Source: JBEKOF01 sp049513975
GTDB lineage: Bacteria; Verrucomicrobiota; Verrucomicrobiia; Limisphaerales; Palsa-1400
DNA length: 64,000 nt
Assembly: GCA_049513975.1 (NCBI GenBank)
Contig: JBEKVM010000005.1
Span: forward strand, 1 to 64,000
Direction: 5' to 3'
Shown here: positions 25,347 through 33,485 of the stretch, one piece after another
Layout of the letters: every line of letters starts with the position of its first letter
How positions within the stretch are numbered: position 1 is the stretch's first letter
Notes under the pieces: model-generated
Database searches by the model: none
Told to the model about the DNA's origin: nothing
The model's input: only the letters and a program-made list of their open reading frames with translations
Translations under genes and position numbers: made by a program

Positions 25347-26245
25347 ACATGACCCCTCCACCCATTCCCCGGCCCGGGCCGGCCTTCGCCGATCTCCACC
25401 TGCACACCCTTTTTTCCGACGGCACCTTCACCCCCGAAGAATTGGCCGGGCACGGCGCCCGCTGCGGCCTGGCCGCCATGGCCCTGACCGATCACGACAC
25501 CGTGGAAGGCTGCCCGCGCATGGCCCTGGCCTGCCGGCACCTGGGCATCCAATTCATCTCCGGCGCCGAATTGACCGCCGAGCTGGATGGCTGCGAGTTG
25601 CACGTTTTGGGCTACTTCCTCGACGCGGATAATCTGCAATTGCAGACCAACTTGAAGAAATTCCAGACCGTGCGCCAAAACCGCATTCATGAAATGGTCG
25701 CCCGCCTCAACCGCCTCAAGATTCCCTTGCGCGCCGAAAGCGTTTTTGCCCTGGCCAATTGCCACTCTCCGGGCCGGCCCCACGTCGGACGCGCCCTCGT
25801 CCAGGAGGGCTTTTGCGGCAGCCTGGACGAAGCCTTCGACCGTTTCCTCAAAAAAAACCGCCCCGCCTACGTCCCCAAATTTAAAATCTCCGCCCTGGAG
25901 GCCATCGCCTTGGTCCACCACGCCGGCGGCCTGGCCTCCATGGCCCATCCCGGACTCAATCGCAGCGACGAAGTCATCCCCGCCCTCGCCGCTTCGGGCC
26001 TGGACGGCATCGAATGTTTCCATTCCAAACACACCGCCGCCATGACCCAATACTACCTGGAAATTGCCGCCCGCCATCATTTGCTCGTCACCGGCGGCTC
26101 CGATTGCCACGGCTACAGCAAAGGCAAGCCCCTCATCGGCGGCTGCAAGCTGCCGGTCATCTATTACGACCGGCTCATGCAACGCTATCAGGCCAAAGCC
26201 TCCAGCCGGACGCCGCTCCCCGCCCTTGCCGCCAAGACATCCTGA
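25343..26245 (+). CDS. PHP-domain phosphoesterase (RNase AM / nucleoside bisphosphatase type)
   Basis: This 300-residue protein has the four PHP metal-binding motifs: DLHLHT (17-22), LTDHDT, the acidic/histidine region around GAELTAELDG, and the late HPGL and GSDCHGY motifs. This arrangement matches the YciV/RnaAM group, which hydrolyses 3',5'-nucleoside bisphosphates and trims RNA 5' ends. A short proline-rich extension precedes the domain. It is translated by overlap from nusB and followed 60 bp later by ftsY, so the three form a housekeeping cluster. Confidence 0.88.
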   Translation: MNMTPPPIPRPGPAFADLHLHTLFSDGTFTPEELAGHGARCGLAAMALTDHDTVEGCPRMALACRHLGIQFISGAELTAELDGCELHVLGYFLDADNLQLQTNLKKFQTVRQNRIHEMVARLNRLKIPLRAESVFALANCHSPGRPHVGRALVQEGFCGSLDEAFDRFLKKNRPAYVPKFKISALEAIALVHHAGGLASMAHPGLNRSDEVIPALAASGLDGIECFHSKHTAAMTQYYLEIAARHHLLVTGGSDCHGYSKGKPLIGGCKLPVIYYDRLMQRYQAKASSRTPLPALAAKTS

Positions 26246-26305
26246 GAATCCATAAACTTAATCTTAATCCTAGTCTCAATCCGCAATCCGCAATTTAGAA
26301 ACCGC

Positions 26306-27217
26306 ATGGGATTATTCGCAAAATTCAAGGACGGCCTGCGCAAAACGCACAGCAAACTGGCCCACGAAATCAAGCGCATCATCACCGCCTCCCCCAGGCT
26401 CACCCCCGCCACCCTCGAGGAGTTGGAAGCCGGCTTGATTGCCGCGGACCTCGGCCAGGCCACCGCCACCCAAATCATCAACGCCGTCAAACTCGCCTAC
26501 GAAACCCAGGGCCGCGCCGGGCTGGATGTCCTGGCCATCGCCCGCGCCGAAATCGAAAAGAGCCTTTCCACCGCCCGCGCCCCGCTCCACCGCCAGCCCG
26601 GCGGCCTCACTGTCGTTTCCATCGTCGGCGTCAACGGCACCGGCAAGACCACCACCGCCGCCAAACTGGCCCATGCCGTGCAGGCCGATGGCCGCGTCGC
26701 CCTGCTCGGCGCCTGCGACACCTTCCGCGCCGCCGCCGTCGAGCAGCTCAAACTTTGGGGCGCGCGCCTGCGCGTCCCCGTCATCGCCGGCGCTGCCGGC
26801 GCCGACCCCGCCTCCGTGGCCCACGACGCCGTGGCCGCCGCGCTGGCCCGCCGCGCCGATTATCTTTTTATTGACACCGCCGGCCGCCTCCACACCAAGC
26901 ACAACCTTATGCAGGAACTGCAAAAAGTTCACCGCGTCATGGCCAAACAGCTTCCCGGCGCGCCTCACGAGACGCTCCTGGTGCTCGACGCCACCACCGG
27001 CATGAACGCCCTCAACCAGGCGCGCGCTTTTCACAAGGCCGTTCCCCTCACCGGCCTCATCATCACCAAGCTCGACGGCACCAGCAAAGGCGGCATGGTG
27101 GTGGCCATTCAGAAAGAACTCGGCCTCCCCGTCAAATTCATCGGCCTGGGAGAAAAGCCCGAGGACCTGCAACCCTTCGACCCCCAACAATTCGCCCAGG
27201 CCCTCTTCGAGGAGTAA
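26306..27217 (+). CDS. ftsY: Signal recognition particle receptor FtsY
   Basis: This 303-residue SRP GTPase docks ribosome-SRP complexes at the membrane. The NG domain is complete: the N-domain helices at 30-90, P-loop GVNGTGKTTT (108-117), DTFRAAA, the DTAGR switch, TKLDGTSKGG and the GLGEKPEDLQPFDP closing motif. The acidic A domain found in E. coli FtsY is absent and the protein starts directly with MGLFAKFKDGLRKT, as in many compact FtsY proteins. It is convergent with the DUF4139 gene, 19 bp away. Confidence 0.95.
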   Translation: MGLFAKFKDGLRKTHSKLAHEIKRIITASPRLTPATLEELEAGLIAADLGQATATQIINAVKLAYETQGRAGLDVLAIARAEIEKSLSTARAPLHRQPGGLTVVSIVGVNGTGKTTTAAKLAHAVQADGRVALLGACDTFRAAAVEQLKLWGARLRVPVIAGAAGADPASVAHDAVAAALARRADYLFIDTAGRLHTKHNLMQELQKVHRVMAKQLPGAPHETLLVLDATTGMNALNQARAFHKAVPLTGLIITKLDGTSKGGMVVAIQKELGLPVKFIGLGEKPEDLQPFDPQQFAQALFEE

Positions 27218-27236
27218 TCACCCGGAAAGGAAAGGG

Positions 27237-29054
27237 TTAGCGTCTCAACAGGACTTTGTACTGATAGGCCAACTCCCGGGCCTGGCCGGCGGCGAGTTTG
27301 AATTCCCATTCGATCTCGCTGGAGGAGTTGACCGCCGTGAGGTTTCGCGCCACTTTCGAGGCCTTTCCGTCCGGAGATTCCAGCACTTCGCCGACCAGGG
27401 ATTTGCGCACGAGCATGGCGATTTCCTGGTTCTTCCAACTGGTCAACCGCAGTTTGCCGTCCACGGTGACTTCATCGTAATTGTATCCGCCGAGGTTGAC
27501 TTGGCGGCGCGCCCTTTCCGTCTGGCTCTGTTCGGCGCGGACGTCGGTGGCGACGGTCAGTTTGAGGGTGCTGCGGCCGCCGGGAGGGGTGTAGGCCAGC
27601 GTATCCTGGGCGACGGGCAAAGGGCCGTTGACGGCAAAGGCCGGGGCGGTGGTCCACGGTTGTGGCCCGGTGTTCTTGATGCGCAGGACATGCCAGACCA
27701 GATCCTCCGGTTTGGCGGGTTGCCCGGTGCGGTTGGCGTTTTCGTCCACATTCATGGTGTCGCCAACTTCCCACTGGTAGATGTGCTCGTAGGGAGCGGT
27801 GGTGGAAAGGAGGCTGAAGCGGGCGCGATCTCCCTTCTTCAAAGTGACGCCGGCCCTTCGATAAAGGTAAAGGTCCTCGTTCTGTTCACCGGGCGGGGCC
27901 GCCGTGGCGGAATAGCCGGCATCCGGCGCGCCGCCAAAATCGGGGCGAACGGCGTTGTACGTGATGGATTGGGACATGACGTTGGCAAACGGCCCGCCAC
28001 GACCCCGCTCGCCGCCGGACATGAGGGCTTCCACGAAGGCGGCCACGCTTTGCTGGACGGACATGGGCGAAAGGACGTCGGCAAAAAGAAAATGCGGGTA
28101 GCCGACAACGAAGGAGACCTCGGCGTTGTCCAGGTCTTCCTGGTCGTCGGCCAGGACGGCTTCCAGTTCGATGGCGGCGTCGGTGTCGTCGGCCAAATTG
28201 ATCCGGTAGCTCGGGCTCCAAACGATGCCTTTTTCCAGACAGGCGACCGTGATCTCAGCATGGGAAGGCTGGCCGCCAACGTGGATTTTGGTGCGGGCCA
28301 TTTCCGGCTCAAGCTTGGTGTGCAGGCTGGCATCGCCGGCGATTTCCACGGATTGAATCGAACTGAGATTGAGTGCGAGCAAAACGGATTGAGCGCCGCC
28401 CGCTTTGGTGCCGCGGAGCAGAACGATTTCCGGGCGCGCCGGCTCCGGCCCGGGCCGCCACCCGGACGGATAAGCCGGCTGACCCGATGGCGCGATTTCA
28501 TTTTCGTCCGGTTTGTGCGCCGCCGGCGCGGCAAGAAGCACGCCATCGGCAGTCTTGGGATTGGCTCCCGCCAGATAAGTGATGCTGACCTGTCGCCCGG
28601 TGTTCGCGGCCAGCAGTTCGGTCAGGCTGACACTTTCGGCGTCGCTGGCCACCTTTTCCTTGTAGGCAATCACATCGGTCACGGGTCCCGACTTGCTGGT
28701 CGAGCCAATCCAAAGCGTGCCGAGCGCGGCGGGCGGAAGTTGGTCCATGCGCGCCCAGCCGTCCTTGAGGGGTGTGTCGGCGCTTTTAAAGACGAAGGCG
28801 AGGCCGTTTTTGAAGGCCGCCAGCGATTTGACTTTGGGCGCGACAACCGGGAGCGCCTCCGTTTTGTCATCTGCTTGGGAAAAGTTTGCGCCCGCCATCA
28901 TCGCCACGGCCACCAAAAGGAGGCGTTTGCGTCTTATATCGCCATTTCCGCATTTGTGGAGGTGAGGTTTGGATGGCCGGTACAACAGTTTCATCAACCG
29001 ACCTGAATATTTACGAAATGTCGTCGCTGGCCTTTTCATAAAGAGAGATGTCAT
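27237..29054 (-). CDS. DUF4139-family secreted/periplasmic protein
   Basis: This 605-residue protein matches the DUF4139 architecture (DUF4140-like N-terminus, then a long beta-rich region). WSPSYRINLADDTDAAIELE marks the DUF4139 core, and the C-terminal half (ELAYQYKVLLRR end) is beta-sandwich-like. The start at 29054 is chosen because AAAGG lies 7 nt before that ATG. A hydrophobic stretch at about 46-60 (LLLVAVAMMAGANFSQA) is the likely export signal, although its n-region is long, and the ATG at Met21 (MKLLYRPS) is an alternative. The open frame extends 52 codons upstream but without a ribosome site. The function of the family is unknown. It lies 152 bp downstream of tpsA and might belong to that unit. 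Confidence 0.8.
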   Translation of the reverse strand: MTSLFMKRPATTFRKYSGRLMKLLYRPSKPHLHKCGNGDIRRKRLLLVAVAMMAGANFSQADDKTEALPVVAPKVKSLAAFKNGLAFVFKSADTPLKDGWARMDQLPPAALGTLWIGSTSKSGPVTDVIAYKEKVASDAESVSLTELLAANTGRQVSITYLAGANPKTADGVLLAAPAAHKPDENEIAPSGQPAYPSGWRPGPEPARPEIVLLRGTKAGGAQSVLLALNLSSIQSVEIAGDASLHTKLEPEMARTKIHVGGQPSHAEITVACLEKGIVWSPSYRINLADDTDAAIELEAVLADDQEDLDNAEVSFVVGYPHFLFADVLSPMSVQQSVAAFVEALMSGGERGRGGPFANVMSQSITYNAVRPDFGGAPDAGYSATAAPPGEQNEDLYLYRRAGVTLKKGDRARFSLLSTTAPYEHIYQWEVGDTMNVDENANRTGQPAKPEDLVWHVLRIKNTGPQPWTTAPAFAVNGPLPVAQDTLAYTPPGGRSTLKLTVATDVRAEQSQTERARRQVNLGGYNYDEVTVDGKLRLTSWKNQEIAMLVRKSLVGEVLESPDGKASKVARNLTAVNSSSEIEWEFKLAAGQARELAYQYKVLLRR

Positions 29055-29206
29055 TTTCGTACCTTTCGTTAGACGGGACATTTGGCAATTTGCTCCCAGA
29101 ATCATGTGACGCCTGCCCTTATCGTAAGGGACCCTCGCAGAGGTCCCGGACGGCGCAGCAGGTTCGCCAAGGAACCGGTTCCATCGCGTCCTCCGATGGC
29201 GAAGGT

Positions 29207-32200
29207 TCACCGCGCCTTGGGCGGAAGGAGGACGGTGACACGGCCGGTATATTTGACCAGCGCCGGGCGCTTGGCCAGAAGCTTCTTCTTGTCGTCGTCG
29301 TCTGAGGGTTGCTGATCGGAGGTCTGGGCCTTTTGGACATCGGCTCCTTGGGCGGCAGCGGTTTGGCTGTTGGCGCTGGCGGTCGCGCTGGTGGCCAGCG
29401 CCGTTTGCGCCCCGCCGCCCGAGACGCTTTGCGACAGCGCCACGCCCTCAAATTTGCCGCTGCCCACATTGATGCCCACGCCCGCGATGGCAACCCCGGA
29501 AATGGACTGCCCCGCGCTGAACGACGCGGTGAGACCGCTCAAGAAGGTCCCCGACACATTGGCCGCGGCGCTGATCGTGGAATTGCCCTGGGCCAGGACG
29601 AAGCCGGTCACATTGCCGGCGGCATTCAAATCCACATTGATGCCGATGACCCCCGACCCGCTGGCATTGATGTTGCCAGGATAAATGATGCTGTTATTCG
29701 GGCCTCGCGTGCCCGCGGTCAGCGTGATGGTGGGAACCAGGGAAGCATTCCTGTTCAGCGGATCCTGCGCGATGCCGCCCTGGCTGGCATTGATGTCCCC
29801 GCGCGGGGTCAGCACGGTGATGTTGCCGACCGCCTCGCTGGCGGGGGAGTTGTAGAAAGTCGAGGTCAGAATCCCGCTGCCGATAAAGTATTCCACCCCG
29901 GTGCTGGCGGCGTGGGTGACGGGATTGACTTGCACGGTGTTGAAACTGATTTGGCCGGAGCCACCGCTGCCCGCGTCCACATTGCCGTCCAGCGATTCCA
30001 CAAAGACGTTGCCGCCGTTGAAGGCGGCAATGCGCGAGCCGTTCACTTCGACATTTCCCTCGGCCACAACATGCACGTCGCTGTGCCCCGAGGTCCATAT
30101 CCCGTAAGGAGTATCGGGAGGCGAAAAGGGCAGACTGCCGAGGCCGGCATCAATCGCGCCGCCGGCGAAGATGTTGATGGCCCCGCCGTCGTAGGAACTG
30201 ATTTCAGAGGAAAACAGAGTCAAATCGCCCTGCAAGGTGAGGTTGATGTCCGCCCCGCCTCCCAACGCCGCCAAGGCGGGATTCTTAAAAGCCCCCTCCG
30301 AAATAATGCCCGCCGCCACACCCAGATCCAATGAATTGGCTGTGATGTTAAACTGTCCTAGCCCGCCAATCTGGAAGCCCAAAGGCGCGCTGCTCGGGTC
30401 CGCCGAGTTTTGGCTGGCCGCGTAAAGAGCCTGGATCGCCGCCGTCACCGCCGTCCGCGCCGCCGCGGAACTGCCGCCAAAAGTGGCCGGCTGGGTGACG
30501 TAGTTGCCGTTGGCATCCAGCACCAACTGTCCGCTGGCGGTGTAGGTTTTTTCCTGGAGCGTCCCCAACAGCAATTGCTCTGTGGCCTGGTCCATTCGCC
30601 CGTAATACCCGAGCTGCTGCGTGGCCGGGAGGTAGAACAGGCTCAAACTGGGAAAGAGCAACCCCCCGCCGGTCGAAGTCGGCCCGGAACCGGGAACCAC
30701 CGCGTTCTCCAGCAGCGTCAGGTAATCGGAGGCCTGACCCGGAAACAGCGCCGGCGGCAGGCTCAGGCCGCCCCCGCCCACCGTTGCAAATGAGTACACG
30801 TTCTGGTTGAAAATATTTCCCGCCACTTTGATGAAGGTATTGTCCGTGGCATGCAGGTTCTGGCCGGCAAAGCTGGTGTTGTTCATGTTCCCGCCGACGG
30901 TGATTTGGGTTTCCTTGGGCATGACAATGGTGATGTCGTCCATATTCCCGGCGATGTTCAGCACCACCGGCTGGGGATCGTTCAAGTGGACCGGGACGGC
31001 GGCGTGCTGGGAGGCAAAATCGGTTGCGCCCGTCCACTGGCTGGCGCTGCTGTCGGACATGGCCAGCTCGAAACCCGCTCCTTCCAGACTTCCTCCCGCC
31101 GTGGTGTTGATGGTTAATTGCCCGTTGGGGGAAGGGAACAAAGTGACATTGTTTCCCAAAGTCACCCCGCCCGCCCCGGCATTGATGGTCAGGGAGGGCG
31201 GGTAAATGGGGGGCACCTCGTCCCCGGTCGAATAACGCGGCAAAGATGTCCCCTCCAGGAACACGGCGTCGCCGGCGTCCAAATCCACGAAGGAGTTGGG
31301 AGCATAATCGAAGAGGTGTCTGAACGGCGCCCGTCCCCCCGATTTTCCGTTTAACGCGCCATTCGGATTCCGCACTTCCTGGAGATAAATGCTGCCATTG
31401 GGCGCATTCACTTCCCAGCCGCCATCCACCAGGCTCAACGCCAACGGACTGCTGGACGTGCCGACATTGCCTCCGGCGGTGATGGTGCTGGCCACAGGAT
31501 TCCCGTTGAGTGTGCTGTCGGCGGCCACAAAATGACCCACGATATTGCCGCCCGCGGTGACGGACACCACGCCCGGCTCCGGCCCGAACGCCCCGGAGCC
31601 GGCATCGGAGACGCTGCTGCTGGTAGCCGTGGGGAGAAAGCTGGTCACATTGCCGCCGGCGGACAGGTTCACGTTGCCTCCCGCCGCGGTGCTGATCCCT
31701 CCCAGGAGAGATGAAACCGCATAAGTGCTCGAAGCGCTGAACAGGTAACCGTTCGGGTTTGAACCCGCATTGATGTTTCCGGCCAGAGCTTCCACGTCAA
31801 TATTGCCCCCGTCCATGGTGCGAATGGCGCCCGTGGCAACCGTCACGCTGTTGCCCGCCAAAAGGCTGATCGAGCCGTCCTGGGCCTCGAGCGTTGCGCT
31901 GCCGGCAAGCGTGATGTTTCCGGTGCCCGATTTCACCGTGCCTGCGGCCGCCGTGCCGGGCTGGCCTGGAACCACCGTGTTGGCGACGCTGAAATCTCGC
32001 CCGGCTTCCAATGTGACCGACCAGCCGGTGTCGGCCGTCAGATTGGCCCCCCGGCTGGTTCCGATCAGGATGTTGCCCCCGGCTTCCAGTGTCAGTTGGC
32101 TGCCCGACGTGCTGACGCCGGTGCTGGCGGCCAGGTCCCAGGTCACCCCGTCCGACAGGGTGATGTTTCCCTTGGCCTGAAGATCAATTTGCGAAAACCC

Positions 32201-33340
32201 CGTGAACGCGGAATTCACATTCAGATTAAGCGTGTTGGGTGGACTGCCCGAGGCGACCGTGCCCGATCCGGCGCTGCCCGTGCCGCTGTTGCCCAGGATG
32301 ATGTTGACAGGATCAATCATCAGCCCTCCGCCTGGACTGCCCGCATTGGCATGCCCGTCAATCCTCGAGTTGATCGCCGGCATCACCGGCGCGGAAATTT
32401 CCACCACCCCGCCCGCGCCACCCTGCGCCCCGCCGGCCACACTGATGGTGGAAGTGGACGCATCATGGAACTGGTTGCCCGATTGCAGGGTCACGCTGCC
32501 TCCGGGACTGGCGCCTTGCGCCCCGCCGTTGGCCTGGATCACCGACGAAGCGCCCAAGGTCAAATCTTCGCCGGCCACCAGTTCAATGACCCCGTTCTGC
32601 GCCCGAACCGAGTTGGCTTGAATCATCCCGCCTTGATTCACCACTTGCGCCTGCAACGCGATCGTTCCCGCATCCGCGATCAATTGCCCTGCATTGTTCA
32701 CCGAGCCTTGCGGCAGCGTCACCATCGCGCTCAATCCCCGCCCGTCCGGACGGCTTGACACCATCACCTGCTGGCCGGCGTACAAACCGATGTTGCCGCC
32801 CGGCGCGGAGATCGCGCCGTGGTTTTCGACATCGTGGGCGATGAGAAAAACCGGCCCGGCGGGACCGGCGCTAATCTGGCCGTAATTGATAATCGCGGCC
32901 GAGGGGGGAGGCGCGTTGAACTGCCACATGCTCCCGCCGGAAATATCGGGCGTGACCGCCGGCGCGGTGGTCATGATCACACCCGCCGCCCGGATCGCCG
33001 CCTGGCCGCCCACATAGAATCCGGCTGGATTTTGCAGGATAACATATCCGTTGGCATTCAGATGCCCGAGTATCTGCGAGGCGCTCGAGCCGCTGATGTT
33101 GTTCCAGACCACCGAAGTGGCGGACGGTTCGACGAAGGTTGTCGTTTCTCCGGCGGCGATGTTAAAGCTGCCCCAGTTGATGACGGCGTTGCCGGAAGTT
33201 TGAACCGTCAGATTGGGACCCTGGCTGCTGACCACGGCGCTTCCCTGCGTGACCGTGGCGCGGACCGGATTGGCCCCGACCCTTAAGGCCAATACTTGAC
33301 CCAAAAGCACCGCCATGAGCACAGCCATTACCCGTTGCAT
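29207..33340 (-). CDS. Two-partner secretion exoprotein, filamentous haemagglutinin family (TpsA)
   Basis: This very large (1377 aa) Gly/Asn/Ser-rich exoprotein has a signal peptide (MQRVMAVLMAVLLGQVLALR) followed by the TPS secretion domain (about 25-250): NPVRATVTQGSAV, VINWGSFNIAAGE, WNNISGSSASQILGHLNANG, VILQNPAGFYVGG. These are the hallmark segments recognised by a TpsB porin. The remainder is a parallel beta-helix with recurrent TAGGNV/AGGNI units. The tail is charged (DDDDKKKLLAKRPALVKYTG, then RVTVLLPPKAR). I place the start at 33340 because the longer frame, to 33508, reads through a dispersed palindromic repeat and into tpsB. The partner TpsB is encoded immediately upstream. It is probably an adhesin or surface layer component. 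Confidence 0.85.
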   Translation of the reverse strand: MQRVMAVLMAVLLGQVLALRVGANPVRATVTQGSAVVSSQGPNLTVQTSGNAVINWGSFNIAAGETTTFVEPSATSVVWNNISGSSASQILGHLNANGYVILQNPAGFYVGGQAAIRAAGVIMTTAPAVTPDISGGSMWQFNAPPPSAAIINYGQISAGPAGPVFLIAHDVENHGAISAPGGNIGLYAGQQVMVSSRPDGRGLSAMVTLPQGSVNNAGQLIADAGTIALQAQVVNQGGMIQANSVRAQNGVIELVAGEDLTLGASSVIQANGGAQGASPGGSVTLQSGNQFHDASTSTISVAGGAQGGAGGVVEISAPVMPAINSRIDGHANAGSPGGGLMIDPVNIILGNSGTGSAGSGTVASGSPPNTLNLNVNSAFTGFSQIDLQAKGNITLSDGVTWDLAASTGVSTSGSQLTLEAGGNILIGTSRGANLTADTGWSVTLEAGRDFSVANTVVPGQPGTAAAGTVKSGTGNITLAGSATLEAQDGSISLLAGNSVTVATGAIRTMDGGNIDVEALAGNINAGSNPNGYLFSASSTYAVSSLLGGISTAAGGNVNLSAGGNVTSFLPTATSSSVSDAGSGAFGPEPGVVSVTAGGNIVGHFVAADSTLNGNPVASTITAGGNVGTSSSPLALSLVDGGWEVNAPNGSIYLQEVRNPNGALNGKSGGRAPFRHLFDYAPNSFVDLDAGDAVFLEGTSLPRYSTGDEVPPIYPPSLTINAGAGGVTLGNNVTLFPSPNGQLTINTTAGGSLEGAGFELAMSDSSASQWTGATDFASQHAAVPVHLNDPQPVVLNIAGNMDDITIVMPKETQITVGGNMNNTSFAGQNLHATDNTFIKVAGNIFNQNVYSFATVGGGGLSLPPALFPGQASDYLTLLENAVVPGSGPTSTGGGLLFPSLSLFYLPATQQLGYYGRMDQATEQLLLGTLQEKTYTASGQLVLDANGNYVTQPATFGGSSAAARTAVTAAIQALYAASQNSADPSSAPLGFQIGGLGQFNITANSLDLGVAAGIISEGAFKNPALAALGGGADINLTLQGDLTLFSSEISSYDGGAINIFAGGAIDAGLGSLPFSPPDTPYGIWTSGHSDVHVVAEGNVEVNGSRIAAFNGGNVFVESLDGNVDAGSGGSGQISFNTVQVNPVTHAASTGVEYFIGSGILTSTFYNSPASEAVGNITVLTPRGDINASQGGIAQDPLNRNASLVPTITLTAGTRGPNNSIIYPGNINASGSGVIGINVDLNAAGNVTGFVLAQGNSTISAAANVSGTFLSGLTASFSAGQSISGVAIAGVGINVGSGKFEGVALSQSVSGGGAQTALATSATASANSQTAAAQGADVQKAQTSDQQPSDDDDKKKLLAKRPALVKYTGRVTVLLPPKAR

Positions 33341-33359
33341 GATAGCTCTGTACGGAAAG

Positions 33360-33412
33360 GCAGGGCGGGCAGTCCCCGGCCCGCCGCGGCGCGCACGGAG
33401 TGTGCGCCCTGC
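33360..33412. repeat. Composite palindromic repeat, full copy (modules A and B)
   Basis: Two adjoining palindromes, module A (GGGCGGGCAGTCCCCGGCCC and CGCC) and module B (GCGCACGGAGTGTGCGCC), lie between tpsB and tpsA. The same two-module order is seen at 55891-55942. Module B alone occurs at about 53963-53984 in the opposite orientation, and module A alone occurs twice at 57880-57975. Longer frames of tpsA translate it, which argues against those starts. Confidence 0.6.
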
Positions 33413-33485
33413 CACCCAGGATCCGGACATGGCACATTTTGATTTCATAATTTTGCCTTTCAGTTTTTTCATCATGCCCGGCGCG

